Source: Gemmatimonadota bacterium
GTDB taxonomy: Bacteria > 4572-55 > J002
Reading direction: 5' to 3'
Length of the DNA: 64,000 nt
Assembly (NCBI GenBank): GCA_003697105.1
Contig: RFFQ01000013.1
Span: forward strand, 1-64,000
Position 1 is the stretch's first letter. Every line of letters begins with the position of its first letter. Both the position numbers and the translations under genes were made by a program. Of the stretch, positions 28,227-37,378 are shown piece by piece. The notes beneath the pieces are model-generated. The model was not told where the DNA came from and did not search any database. It saw nothing but the letters and a program-made list of their open reading frames with translations.

Positions 28227-29747
28227 ATGAAGATTGCATTTGTGAATATCGGCGGCAGTATGTTTACCTTTCACAACGGTATTGCCGCCCTTTCTGCATA
28301 TATCAAGCACCATAGTGAGCATGAGGTCGCTCTGATCGATATGATTGGCCATCCGCGCCCTCTCAAATTTCAGCATCAGGTGGAGATCATCCAGCCCGAT
28401 GTAATCGCCTTTACCGCCATGACCATATACTGGCCCAATGTACGGGCATTAGCAACGCGGGCAAAGCAAATGAGTTCTGCTAAGACGATTGTGGGAGGAT
28501 ACCATCCGACGTTTGCCCCTGAAGAGTGTATTTCTCATCCGGCGATGGACGTCATTTGCCGGGGAGAAGGCGAGGAAGCCCTACTTGCCTTTCTGAATGC
28601 CCTAGAACGCGGAGAAGATTATACCCGAATTCCAAATCTATGGGTCAAAAAAGATGGAAATTTATATAAAAATGATATTCGTCCGCTGATCGCAAACATG
28701 GATGAGTTACCCTTCTGGGATCGGGACTTATTCAACTATGGTTCGTGGTATGATGCCATGCCAACATCACTCTCTGATTTAGACCGCCCGGAACGGACGG
28801 TCACCCTTGCCGCAAGCCGGGGATGCTACTATGACTGCACCTATTGTAGCAATGAGCCACTGAAAGCGATGTACGGCGGGAAAACATTCGTTCGTACCCG
28901 TTCCGTCGATCATATTATCAAAGAAATGAAGATGCTAAAAGCACGGTACAATCCCGACCTGTTTGAATTTCAGGAAGAGCTGTTTGTGGCACATCTGGAT
29001 TGGCTAGAAGAATTTGCCGATAAATACAAACGTGAAATTGGGCTTCCTTTTAACATTTCATACCGCGAGGAGTTAGCCCGAACCAAAAATATGGAACTTC
29101 TGGCAAAAGCCGGCTGTAACAGCATTGCATTTGGGGTTGAGTGCGGTAGTGAGGAATATCGTAAGAAATATCTGACCCGCCGCATGTCGAATCGAAAAAT
29201 TGAGGAAGCATTTGATCGCACCCACGAACTGGGCATGAAAGCCCTCTCCTTCAACATCATCGGTATGCCGTTTGAGACATACGATCTGATTCAAGAGACC
29301 ATCCAACTCAACCGGCGGTTACAAGCAGATTACCTGCAATGGTTTATTTACCAACCCTACCCCGGAACCATTTTGTATAATATCTGTAAAGAGAATGACT
29401 TGCTGTTGCCCGGCTACACGTCATCTTATATTTCCCTGCGACCGGGCATCAAATTGACCCACATCACCCGCGAGGAATTCCAGCAGTGCATGGAAGATTT
29501 TATGGCACTGCAACGTGAACAACAAGGTTATGACTGGCTCGACATCGCCGCCCAATCCAATGAAACCTTGGTCAATGTCCGCTATGCCACCGAGGAAGAA
29601 CGGTATGACATAATGGATTTATATAATCAGACCTTTCAGCGGGATCATGGGATAAACCGGTGGGAGTGGTTCCGCCGGAACCCAGAAGGCGCAGAAAAAA
29701 CCCCGTCGCCATCTCCAACCGGCAGAACGTCGTCGGAGCCCAGGTGA
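28227..29747 (+). CDS. B12-binding-domain radical SAM protein (N-terminal part of a probably frameshifted radical SAM-GNAT gene)
   Basis: Residues 1-135 form a cobalamin-binding-like domain (VGGYHPTFAPEE and CRGEGEEAL). The radical SAM core has the cluster motif C-x3-C-x2-C at Cys200, Cys204 and Cys207 (SRGCYYDCTYC). Such enzymes use an S-adenosyl radical, often for methyl transfer or ring chemistry; the substrate is unknown. After about residue 465 the sequence becomes the start of a GNAT-like domain (DLYNQTFQRDHGINRWEWF), then turns into low-complexity SPSPTG and stops. The downstream gene continues the GNAT domain in the -1 frame. The start at 28227 has GGAGG; earlier in-frame ATGs are less likely. 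Confidence 0.8.
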   Translation: MKIAFVNIGGSMFTFHNGIAALSAYIKHHSEHEVALIDMIGHPRPLKFQHQVEIIQPDVIAFTAMTIYWPNVRALATRAKQMSSAKTIVGGYHPTFAPEECISHPAMDVICRGEGEEALLAFLNALERGEDYTRIPNLWVKKDGNLYKNDIRPLIANMDELPFWDRDLFNYGSWYDAMPTSLSDLDRPERTVTLAASRGCYYDCTYCSNEPLKAMYGGKTFVRTRSVDHIIKEMKMLKARYNPDLFEFQEELFVAHLDWLEEFADKYKREIGLPFNISYREELARTKNMELLAKAGCNSIAFGVECGSEEYRKKYLTRRMSNRKIEEAFDRTHELGMKALSFNIIGMPFETYDLIQETIQLNRRLQADYLQWFIYQPYPGTILYNICKENDLLLPGYTSSYISLRPGIKLTHITREEFQQCMEDFMALQREQQGYDWLDIAAQSNETLVNVRYATEEERYDIMDLYNQTFQRDHGINRWEWFRRNPEGAEKTPSPSPTGRTSSEPR

Positions 29748-30574
29748 TGCTACCGGTGCGCTTTTCGTTTCAGGGTAAAGAACTCAAAGGCATTCATGCG
29801 ATTGATTATAAAATGGATGTGGTTTTCCCGGGTGAAATACCGCCGCTGGATGGCTTTCAGTCCCGATACGATATCGCATACCGGATCAATATCCCATACC
29901 AGCGCCCCGAACTGGGCTATTTTAAGCGACGCAACGAACGATGGGATAAAGTGAAGTTAGTCAACTACACCGACCAACCGGTAACACCCATCAATCGACT
30001 CAAAAAAGAGATAAAACCCACCCGCCGCTCGCTCTCCCAAAAAGTGCGCCACCGGTTCGATAAATGGCGCTACCCAGTCCAGCAAATCGATCAATTTGAT
30101 GAGAGAGCGGATCGCTTGTGGGAGCGGTGCAAATCGGACTTCGGTCTGGCAATTGTGCGGGATGCTCGTTATCTGAACTGGCGTTACGTGGATTGTCCAG
30201 ATGTCAGTTATCTTAAAATCGGGGTCTTCAGTCCATCTGGAGCAGAATTAAACGGGTGGGCGGTGTTACGTTTGGATGGGATTCATCCCCAGACGGCATG
30301 TTTGGTGGATTGGCTTGTGCCCAATGCGGAAACGGGTATTGCCGAAATTTTGCGGCGCAACGTCGAGCATTCAACCCGGCTCGGCGGCGCTCAATTTTTG
30401 GAGGTCTGTTTTCCAGAAGGTTCTGTACCGGATCGATTGTTCCGGGCACACGGGTACCAACCGGCGCCGGCACCCGCAACGTTGATGGTACATGTTTTCA
30501 ACCCAGATAGAGTGGCAACAGACACGCTACAAAAGACGTGGTACTACACCTTGGGCGACTCCGAGATGTACTAA
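29747..30574 (+). CDS. GNAT-like acetyltransferase domain (probable C-terminal part of the split gene)
   Basis: Listed from the ATG that overlaps the upstream stop (TGATG), giving 275 residues. The homologous reading clearly extends upstream in this frame to about 29693 (NPVAISNRQNVVGAQ), where it should join the radical SAM protein. It has the GNAT-type strand LPVRFSF, then an HAIDYKMDVVFPG segment where a fold-typical acetyl-CoA loop would be, and a second acetyltransferase-like half (LNWRY, RLDGIHPQTACLVDW). Either it is translated by coupling to the upstream stop, or it is the tail of one fused enzyme broken at a run of six A. Confidence 0.6.
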   Translation: MLPVRFSFQGKELKGIHAIDYKMDVVFPGEIPPLDGFQSRYDIAYRINIPYQRPELGYFKRRNERWDKVKLVNYTDQPVTPINRLKKEIKPTRRSLSQKVRHRFDKWRYPVQQIDQFDERADRLWERCKSDFGLAIVRDARYLNWRYVDCPDVSYLKIGVFSPSGAELNGWAVLRLDGIHPQTACLVDWLVPNAETGIAEILRRNVEHSTRLGGAQFLEVCFPEGSVPDRLFRAHGYQPAPAPATLMVHVFNPDRVATDTLQKTWYYTLGDSEMY

Positions 30575-30580
30575 ACCCAT

Positions 30581-30610
30581 CCCGGCAATTTGTTCGCCGG
30601 GTTATTTTTT
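30581..30610 (+). terminator. Intrinsic terminator
   Basis: A 6-bp GC-only stem (30581-30586 with 30596-30601) followed by TTATTTTTT, just after the GNAT-domain gene. Confidence 0.7.
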
Positions 30611-30768
30611 CCACCAGTTTGAACGCATATTTTTAAGCATCAAACACCCGATTTCAGATTGACAGGTCGATTCCATTCGGTTACATTGGCTTCCAGATAC
30701 TTCAACTCCGGCTCAAACACCGGTGGGTTAGGAAAAGGACTCCAAAATAAAGGGATTTTTACAGCTTC

Positions 30769-31857
30769 ATGGGTAAAATTTTAATTATTGAAGATGACAG
30801 TTACATTCGGATGAATTTGGTTGACATTTTGGAAAGTGAAGGGCATGACGTATTCACGGCTGAAGATGGTCAAGTTGGGATTCGACAAGCAAAAGAGCAT
30901 TTACCAGAGTTAATTTTATGTGACGTCTTGATGCCAAATCTTGATGGATATGGCGTTTTGAAAGAAATCCGGCAAAACCCGCTAACTGCCGGCACGCCAT
31001 TTCTTTTTTTAACGGCAAAAGCCGCTCGTGAGGATTTCCGTCATGGTATGGATTTGGGCGCCGATGATTATCTCGTCAAACCCTTTGAGATTAACAGTCT
31101 AATTCGCACAGTTCGTGCCCGGTTGGAGAAACGGGCACGGGAAGTTGAACAGATCAAGAAATTACGGGAAAACTTGAGCCGCACCCTACCCCATGAATTA
31201 CGAACACCGTTGACGTCCATTATTGGCATGGCAGATTTTCTCCGTACGCCGGAATTGGTCTCGTCAATGGCACAAGTGCATGAAATGGCACAAAACATCC
31301 ACGATAGTGCGATGCGGCTTCATAAACTCATTGAAAATTACTTGCTTTATGCCGAACTGGTGGTCTCTATAGAACGTCCGGAAGACGCCAAATTATGGAA
31401 AGGATCGTCAACTTATATCAATGAGGGGATTCTTCGGTCATTTGCATTAAAACAAGCGCAAATGTATAACCGGGAAGCTGATTTAAACCTCCGGGTGACA
31501 CCCTGTAATGCCCAAATCTCAGAAACCGCTTGGATAAAAATCGTCGAGGAATTGACCAATAATGCCTGCAAGTTTTCTCCAAAGGGGACACCGGTACAGA
31601 TTACAGTGGACTCCGATGACAAAACGGTCGTGATAACCGTCACCGATCAAGGCATTGGGATGACCAACGAAGAAATTGCCAACATTGGGGCATATATGCA
31701 GTTTGAACGCGTCGAACGGGAGCAACAAGGCTCCGGTTTAGGACTCAGTATCGTCAAGTTACTCACACAACTTTCAGATGGTAAATGTGTGATCACTAGT
31801 GAACCCGATAATGGAACATCTGTTCAAGTCATATTACAAGCCGGATCGTCTTCATAA
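30769..31857 (+). CDS. Response regulator-histidine kinase (receiver domain first)
   Basis: Cytoplasmic signalling protein of 362 residues. Residues 1-122 are a CheY-like receiver with phospho-acceptor Asp52 (CDVLMP), acidic EDD near residue 8, and Lys104 (VKPF). Residues 130-200 are the dimerisation/phosphoacceptor domain with His142 (LPHELRTPL), and the rest is the ATPase domain with N-box (ELTNNACKFSP), DQGIGM and GSGLGLSIV. No membrane segment or output domain is present, so it probably relays signals from another sensor. It stands alone, with no clear Shine-Dalgarno and no target genes beside it. Confidence 0.9.
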   Translation: MGKILIIEDDSYIRMNLVDILESEGHDVFTAEDGQVGIRQAKEHLPELILCDVLMPNLDGYGVLKEIRQNPLTAGTPFLFLTAKAAREDFRHGMDLGADDYLVKPFEINSLIRTVRARLEKRAREVEQIKKLRENLSRTLPHELRTPLTSIIGMADFLRTPELVSSMAQVHEMAQNIHDSAMRLHKLIENYLLYAELVVSIERPEDAKLWKGSSTYINEGILRSFALKQAQMYNREADLNLRVTPCNAQISETAWIKIVEELTNNACKFSPKGTPVQITVDSDDKTVVITVTDQGIGMTNEEIANIGAYMQFERVEREQQGSGLGLSIVKLLTQLSDGKCVITSEPDNGTSVQVILQAGSSS

Positions 31858-31908
31858 ATGATAAATAACCCGATTTCTTTCAACTCGTTAATTTTATAGG
31901 ATGTTATA

Positions 31909-33285
31909 ATGAATCCATTAATTGAACCCTTCAAAATCAAAGTGGTCGAACCGATCAAAATGACAACCCGTGCCCAACGGGAGCGATTGATCAAAAAAGC
32001 GTATTATAATTTATTTTTTCTCCATTCCAACGATATTATGATCGATATGCTTACGGATAGCGGCACGTCCGCCATGAGCGACGCCCAATGGGCAGGCATC
32101 ATGGGCGGTGATGAAGCTTACGCCGGTAGCCGCAGTTTTGAGCGCTTTGAACAGGTAGTTAAAGACCTAACGGGATACCGTCACATTATCCCCACCCATC
32201 AGGGACGTGCCGCCGAAAAAATCTTGTTTTCCTCAATTGTCAAAAAAGCGGGGGGAGTAATCCCTAACAACACCCATTTTGATACCACCCGGGCAAACGT
32301 CGAATATACCGGCACAACCGCAGAAGATTTGGTCATTGATGAGGGGCATGATCCCGCGTCAACCTATCCTTTCAAAGGGAATATGGACTTAAAAAAACTC
32401 AAAGCCTGCATCGAAAAAGCGGGTCCAGAAAACGTACCGGTTGTGATGATGACGGTCACCAACAATTCCGGTGGTGGGCAACCAGTTTCGATGGAAAATC
32501 TGCGTGCGGTTCGGGACATGGCGCATTCCTATGGTATCCCGTTCTTTTTGGATGCCTGCCGTTTTGCCGAAAATGCGTACTTCATCAAACAACGAGAAAA
32601 AGGATACGCCGATAAAACAATTCGTGAGATCGCCCATGAAATGTTCTCGTACAGTGATGGTTGTACCATGAGCGCCAAAAAGGACGGTTTGGCAAATATC
32701 GGCGGATTTTTGGGGATTAATGATGATGTGCTGGCACAGGATTGCCGCAATTTGCTAATTCTTACCGAAGGATTCCCAACCTACGGCGGCCTTGCCGGGC
32801 GCGATCTGGAAGCCATTGCTCAAGGATTGGATGAGGTCTTGGAAGAAGATTATCTCCGGTTCCGGATTGGGCAAGTCGCCTATCTAGGTGACCAATTAAC
32901 GAAAATGGGGGTGCCGATCATGCAACCACCCGGCGGACATGCTATTTACGTGGATGCCAAATCCTTTTTGCCCCATATTCCAGTAAATCAATTTCCGGGA
33001 CAAGCACTAACAGTAGAACTTTATCTGGAAGCAGGGATTCGCGGTGTCGAGATTGGGAGCGTGATGTTTGGTAAAAAAGACCCCGAAACCGGTACCGAAA
33101 TTCCGGCGGCGTTGGAATTGGTACGTTTAGCCGTACCGCGCCGGGTGTACACCCAAAGCCACATTGATTATGTCGCCGATGCATTTGTACGGATCAACGA
33201 ACGAAAAAAGACCATCCGTGGTTATAAATTTGTGTACGAAGCCCCGTTTTTACGCCATTTTACTGCACGTTTTGAGCGTGTATAG
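31909..33285 (+). CDS. tnaA: Tryptophanase (tryptophan indole-lyase)
   Basis: PLP enzyme of 458 residues splitting L-tryptophan to indole, pyruvate and ammonia. The conserved GDEAYAGSRSF, PTHQGR and the PLP-lysine motif TMSAKKD (Lys about 258) are present. Tyrosine phenol-lyase is the close alternative; the residue that is Arg in that enzyme's S-M-E-R-G motif is Ile here (GVEIGS), as in tryptophanase, which favours tnaA. AGGA precedes the ATG. No tnaC-like leader peptide or tnaB permease is adjacent. It supplies indole and amino-acid carbon to the cell. Confidence 0.88.
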   Translation: MNPLIEPFKIKVVEPIKMTTRAQRERLIKKAYYNLFFLHSNDIMIDMLTDSGTSAMSDAQWAGIMGGDEAYAGSRSFERFEQVVKDLTGYRHIIPTHQGRAAEKILFSSIVKKAGGVIPNNTHFDTTRANVEYTGTTAEDLVIDEGHDPASTYPFKGNMDLKKLKACIEKAGPENVPVVMMTVTNNSGGGQPVSMENLRAVRDMAHSYGIPFFLDACRFAENAYFIKQREKGYADKTIREIAHEMFSYSDGCTMSAKKDGLANIGGFLGINDDVLAQDCRNLLILTEGFPTYGGLAGRDLEAIAQGLDEVLEEDYLRFRIGQVAYLGDQLTKMGVPIMQPPGGHAIYVDAKSFLPHIPVNQFPGQALTVELYLEAGIRGVEIGSVMFGKKDPETGTEIPAALELVRLAVPRRVYTQSHIDYVADAFVRINERKKTIRGYKFVYEAPFLRHFTARFERV

Positions 33286-33311
33286 CCCACAATACCTCGT
33301 GATAATTTTGT

Positions 33312-33373
33312 GATATGTACCCGCTATGTTTACCCAATATAAGATTCTCCCCGCGAAACATAGCGGGTTAAAA
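33312..33373. other. Large inverted repeat between tnaA and the redox cluster
   Basis: ACCCGCTATGTTT and its complement AAACATAGCGGGT lie about 27 nt apart directly upstream of the perfect promoter at 33379. No T-tract follows on either strand, so it is a poor intrinsic terminator and could be an RNA hairpin ending the tnaA transcript or a protein-binding site. Confidence 0.5.
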
Positions 33374-33378
33374 AGATA

Positions 33379-33407
33379 TTGACATATCCATATGTTTCCT
33401 ATATAAT
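33379..33407 (+). promoter_or_regulatory. Perfect consensus sigma70-type promoter of the thioredoxin/selenoprotein cluster
   Basis: TTGACA at 33379-33384 and TATAAT at 33402-33407 separated by exactly 17 nt, the best promoter match in the window. Transcription would start near 33414, about 105 nt before the first gene's ATG. Confidence 0.85.
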
Positions 33408-33519
33408 CGGCACACTCCCCTAGAAAACCCCTATGTCTATCTCTTACACTTATTATACACCAGATACAATTACCCCATTTTCTATTTAGTGGACATATTC
33501 CCTTTTGGAGGTTTCCAAA

Positions 33520-35148
33520 ATGCTTATTTATATACCGAGGGTTCTGTTTTCGGCAATTCTGATGGCGACTACCCTATTATGTTTAGGAAGTTGCGATGAT
33601 AGCGACAATATGCCCGAACCCCTTTCGATTCAATTCCTTTCTCCGGCAAATGATGCCGTTCTTCGGGAAGATAGGATTGAAGTTCAGATTAACGCTTCAG
33701 CCAACCATGCAGATGCCCGTATCGATAAGGTCGAACTATTTGCGGGAAATCAGCAGGTTGCAACCACAACGGAAGTCCAGACCAATCCTGCCATCGTCAC
33801 CCTGGAGTGGGACGTCTCCAATTTGCCCAACGCCACTTACGAATTAGAAGCAAAAGTCTATGATAACCGCGGTAACACCAAAAGCAGTCAAATCCAGGTT
33901 CAACTCCACCGACAATTAAGAGTTCAAATTACCTCACCGCAAGATGGGCAGATTATCAACAGCAACCAGATACCGGTAACGGTTACGATTAAAACGATTG
34001 CCGCTGATATTGTTGAAGCCATCTTAACGGTTGATGGTGCGGCGGTGGTCACAAAAACCCAAGCACCTTGGGAGTTTACTTGGGATACGGCAGGCTACCC
34101 CCTCAATCAGGAGTACCATCTTCAGGTGACAATTGAAGATGCCGATGGAAACACAGCCCAATCGAATGTCGTGACCATCTGCGTGGGGTGTGAAATCCCA
34201 CCCTTGAGTTTGGCAATCATTTCCCCTCAGGCGGGTGAACAAATTGAAGCCAATCAGATTTCCGTTTCTGGAACGGTAACCAGTAACATTGGGCGAGCCA
34301 TTGAGCGGGTCACTTTGATAGTGAATGATAGCCCGGTGGCAGAGCGCAACCAAGCGCCGTGGGAATTCATCTGGGATACCACCAGCTATCCCGATAGTAC
34401 CACCTGTACCCTTTTCATCGAAGCTGAAGATGAGCAGGGCAATGTGGCACAATCCGAACCGGTGACCGTCTGTGTGCGCTGTGTGGAGCAATTTAGCCGG
34501 CAGCGGGTGGTTGTTCAGGAACAATTTACCGGCGCATGGTGCCAAAACTGTCTGCTTTATGCCGATCCGGCGGCAGATGCGCTGGCAGAAGAATTTGGAC
34601 CCACCCAATTGCTCTCGGTACATTACCATATCCGGGCAGGTTTGTTTGATGATTTTGAAATCGCGGAAGGTGTGGCACGGCTGAACTACTATGCCTTGAA
34701 CAACAGCCTACCCCATGCGGTCTTTGATGGCAGTGTCGTTATTACCGGCGGAGACCCCAGTACAGAAGACGTTTACCGGCAACAAATCAATACCCAATTG
34801 GCAGATGAGCCACCCGTCGGTATTCTGTTGACCGGCACGTTGGGCGCCGGAGAAATAACGGCAAAGATCAAAGCATTTGAACAACTCGCCAATCCCGGTC
34901 TAACCGTTCAATTTGTGATTACGGAGAGTGACTTAACTCACCCCAGCCCCCCGATTCATTTTAACTATGTTGTGCGAGATATGTTGCCCCCCGCCTCGAT
35001 CACCTTACCCAATGAAGGTGATCAAACGGAAGTAAGTCGTTCTTTCGTGTTAGATGACAGTTGGAATATGGATGAAATTCAACTCGTGGTGTTTGTTCAA
35101 GATGATAACACCAAAGTTATTTTACAGGGTCAAGCTATATGGGAATAA
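33520..35148 (+). CDS. Lipoprotein with Ig-like repeats and C-terminal Omp28-like thioredoxin-fold domain (CxxC)
   Basis: A 542-residue protein with a signal peptide ending in a lipobox (LGSC). Three tandem Ig-like beta domains follow, each with a conserved APWEF-W-D-T or comparable core. The last 200 residues are an Omp28-like thioredoxin-fold domain with the redox motif AWCQNC (Cys341, Cys344) and a likely cis-Pro in NSLPHAVFDG. It is the first gene of the cluster, directly after the perfect promoter. TTGGAGG precedes the ATG at 33520. It probably acts as an envelope-anchored thiol-disulfide protein whose Ig-like stalk holds the redox head away from the membrane. Confidence 0.82.
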   Translation: MLIYIPRVLFSAILMATTLLCLGSCDDSDNMPEPLSIQFLSPANDAVLREDRIEVQINASANHADARIDKVELFAGNQQVATTTEVQTNPAIVTLEWDVSNLPNATYELEAKVYDNRGNTKSSQIQVQLHRQLRVQITSPQDGQIINSNQIPVTVTIKTIAADIVEAILTVDGAAVVTKTQAPWEFTWDTAGYPLNQEYHLQVTIEDADGNTAQSNVVTICVGCEIPPLSLAIISPQAGEQIEANQISVSGTVTSNIGRAIERVTLIVNDSPVAERNQAPWEFIWDTTSYPDSTTCTLFIEAEDEQGNVAQSEPVTVCVRCVEQFSRQRVVVQEQFTGAWCQNCLLYADPAADALAEEFGPTQLLSVHYHIRAGLFDDFEIAEGVARLNYYALNNSLPHAVFDGSVVITGGDPSTEDVYRQQINTQLADEPPVGILLTGTLGAGEITAKIKAFEQLANPGLTVQFVITESDLTHPSPPIHFNYVVRDMLPPASITLPNEGDQTEVSRSFVLDDSWNMDEIQLVVFVQDDNTKVILQGQAIWE

Positions 35149-35178
35149 TCTCAACTTTTATCGATGGAGGAAGTACTG

Positions 35179-35721
35179 ATGAAATCAATTTTTAAGTTAA
35201 GTGCCTGTATTGTGTTGGCAATAACATTTGTTGCCGGAACGGCGATGAGTGCCGAAACGCGCGAATACCAAAAACTACCGGCATTTAGTACCAAAGATTT
35301 AAGTGGTAAACTCGTCAGTTTTGATGATGTCAAAGGTGAAAAAGCCACTTACATCACGTTTTGGGCAACGTGGTGCAAACCGTGCATGGCAGAATTGCCT
35401 CACTTGCAAGAGCTGTACGAGAAATATCAAGAGCAAGGATTGCAAATCATTGGTATGAATGAAGATACCGCCAAGAAAACCGCCAAGGTCAAAAAAGCCG
35501 TTAATCAGAAAAAGCTATCATACCCAATTTTGTTAGACCCAACAGCAGAAGTGGGTAAAAAGTTAGGGATGCCTACAGAGTTACCCTACGGCTTGCTCAT
35601 CGACGGTAACGGAAATATTATTGAAAAAACCATCGGATTTCAAAAAGGCGATGAGGATGCGTTAGAAAAGAAGATCGTTAAACTATTGGGGCTTGAAACC
35701 AGTACGGAGGAATCAAATTGA
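35179..35721 (+). CDS. TlpA/ResA-type exported thioredoxin
   Basis: A 180-residue protein with a signal peptide or membrane anchor (residues 1-25) and a single thioredoxin-like domain. The active site is ATWCKPC (Cys66, Cys69), and the cis-Pro is in TELPYGLLID. Family members reduce disulfides of apocytochromes or of other envelope proteins. Here it is followed by an overlapping barrel gene and the Omp28-like paralogs, so a role in delivering electrons to these surface redox proteins is plausible, but inferred. The ATG at 35179 has GGAGG; an in-frame ATG at 35164 is formed by that same region and is unlikely. Confidence 0.9.
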   Translation: MKSIFKLSACIVLAITFVAGTAMSAETREYQKLPAFSTKDLSGKLVSFDDVKGEKATYITFWATWCKPCMAELPHLQELYEKYQEQGLQIIGMNEDTAKKTAKVKKAVNQKKLSYPILLDPTAEVGKKLGMPTELPYGLLIDGNGNIIEKTIGFQKGDEDALEKKIVKLLGLETSTEESN

Positions 35722-37364
35722 AACCGCAAATAGCAATCAGTCTCGTCGCGATGGGATTGATGTTGTTGGTTAAGATTCCCACCGCCGGAAGTATTGATCT
35801 TAATTATTCATTTTACAATAATGTGCAATATTCGTTATTTGAAGCGTCGGAGCGCGACAGTCTTGTAGAACGCGCGGAAGTCAATCTTCAAATAGGGTTG
35901 TTGCGTACCGGCATGTTGCTGGAAGCGCGTCAACCTTTACCTAAAGTAGGAGATGCGGAACAAGGCTTTGGTCCCGTCAACGTGCGAAAACTGTTTTTTG
36001 AATTAGAAAAAGATGGGTTTTCGCTCCGTGCCGGAGATTTTCCGGTCTTATTTGGACGTGGATTATCGATCAACCTATTTCGAGATGATGCATTGCGTCA
36101 GGATACCGAACCGGAAGGCATCAAACTTGGCTACCGGAATGATTATGTTCAGGCAACGGCATTCAGCGGGTATGTGGAAAAATTTGTCGGACCCGTTTCC
36201 ACAAATGATGTCAGTTATGAAGTAGATGATACCCGGCAACATCTCTTTCGAGGTGCGGCATCTACGTTTCGTCCATTTACCAATACGGATTCTCCCTTAC
36301 AACCTTTAGAACTGGGGGTGCAATATGTCCGGTTTCGCTCCATCGAAGCCTATCCGTTCCCCCAAGAAACGCGGCGTTACGAAGACCGCCGTACAATGAC
36401 GGGAGGGAGTCTCTTCTATAGCGGTGATTTTTTTGATATTTACGGCGAATACGTCACCGGTAAGCGCATTGAAAACGAACTGTATCCCGATGGAAAAGCA
36501 AAGTTCACCATTGCCGAATACGATACCATCCAAGGAATATACGGCGTTATCAACGCCTTTTGGGGTGATTTTTCGCTTTTTGGCGAATTTAAGGATTATC
36601 AAGGGCTGGGCTTTTTTGATGCCTCCGGTAATTACTCCAAACCGATTGGACAGCTACAATCTCCTGCAAAACCGTACAACAATCCACCGCCCGTTGTCAC
36701 AGAGCATACCAGCCGGTTACTCGGTCGGGATATGTACCAGCCGATCATCCTCAATAACGAACGCGGGTATCGTGTGGAATTAGAGTGGACACCCACCTAT
36801 TCCACCCAGATTTTAGTCGATTATACCCGCGCAGAAAGTCGTGAAGGAGACCTCTATTTTCAGGAATATTACCTTGAATTTGAGCATTCTATTTGGGATG
36901 ATAACCTTTCGTTCATGGGCATGATCGAGCAAGGTGACGTGGGGGAAAAGGCAGACCGCACAGGCGGTTGGCTGAAAACCACGTACCAATTAAATGATAA
37001 ACAATCGATTGCCCTCACGACAGAATACATGGATGGTACGGTCAAAAACGTGGCAGATGAAGTCGGTCAATATTATGTTTTCAGTTTTTCGCAGTCCAAA
37101 GATACACATGAGAACGACTCGTTTTGGCGGGCGCTTCTGAAACGGTCGTGGACCCTCTCCGCCGCGTATGAGCTTAGTAGTGAAGCCGATCAGGATGGGA
37201 AAGATAATTGGTTTTCCTTAGCGATGGATTATAAAGTTTCAGATAATCATCTAGTACGGTTATTCTACGGTGCACGTCGAGCGGGTCTGAACTGCAACGG
37301 AGCAATTTGTGTCCCCGAACCGGCATTTGAAGGCTTCGAATGTCAATTAATTAGCGTGTTTTAA
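35718..37364 (+). CDS. Predicted outer-membrane beta-barrel protein (DUF6029-like)
   Basis: A 548-residue exported protein with a signal peptide (cleavage near residue 24). The rest consists of alternating amphipathic strands with many aromatic end residues, typical of a large barrel. The overall appearance and gene context fit the DUF6029 family, but I could not confirm this by search. The start is a TTG at 35718 that overlaps the TlpA stop (TTGA) with GGAGG 8-9 nt upstream; no ATG early enough to include the signal peptide exists. It probably forms the outer-membrane component of the redox cluster. Confidence 0.7.
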   Translation: MKPQIAISLVAMGLMLLVKIPTAGSIDLNYSFYNNVQYSLFEASERDSLVERAEVNLQIGLLRTGMLLEARQPLPKVGDAEQGFGPVNVRKLFFELEKDGFSLRAGDFPVLFGRGLSINLFRDDALRQDTEPEGIKLGYRNDYVQATAFSGYVEKFVGPVSTNDVSYEVDDTRQHLFRGAASTFRPFTNTDSPLQPLELGVQYVRFRSIEAYPFPQETRRYEDRRTMTGGSLFYSGDFFDIYGEYVTGKRIENELYPDGKAKFTIAEYDTIQGIYGVINAFWGDFSLFGEFKDYQGLGFFDASGNYSKPIGQLQSPAKPYNNPPPVVTEHTSRLLGRDMYQPIILNNERGYRVELEWTPTYSTQILVDYTRAESREGDLYFQEYYLEFEHSIWDDNLSFMGMIEQGDVGEKADRTGGWLKTTYQLNDKQSIALTTEYMDGTVKNVADEVGQYYVFSFSQSKDTHENDSFWRALLKRSWTLSAAYELSSEADQDGKDNWFSLAMDYKVSDNHLVRLFYGARRAGLNCNGAICVPEPAFEGFECQLISVF

Positions 37365-37378
37365 TCAGGGAGGTACTA

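Noticed and set aside
31909-33285. Tyrosine phenol-lyase
   Set aside because: The Arg diagnostic of that enzyme (S-M-E-R-G) is Ile here, as in tryptophanase.
33520-35148. A selenocysteine in the first CxxC lipoprotein
   Set aside because: Both active-site codons are Cys (TGC and TGT), and no in-frame TGA occurs.
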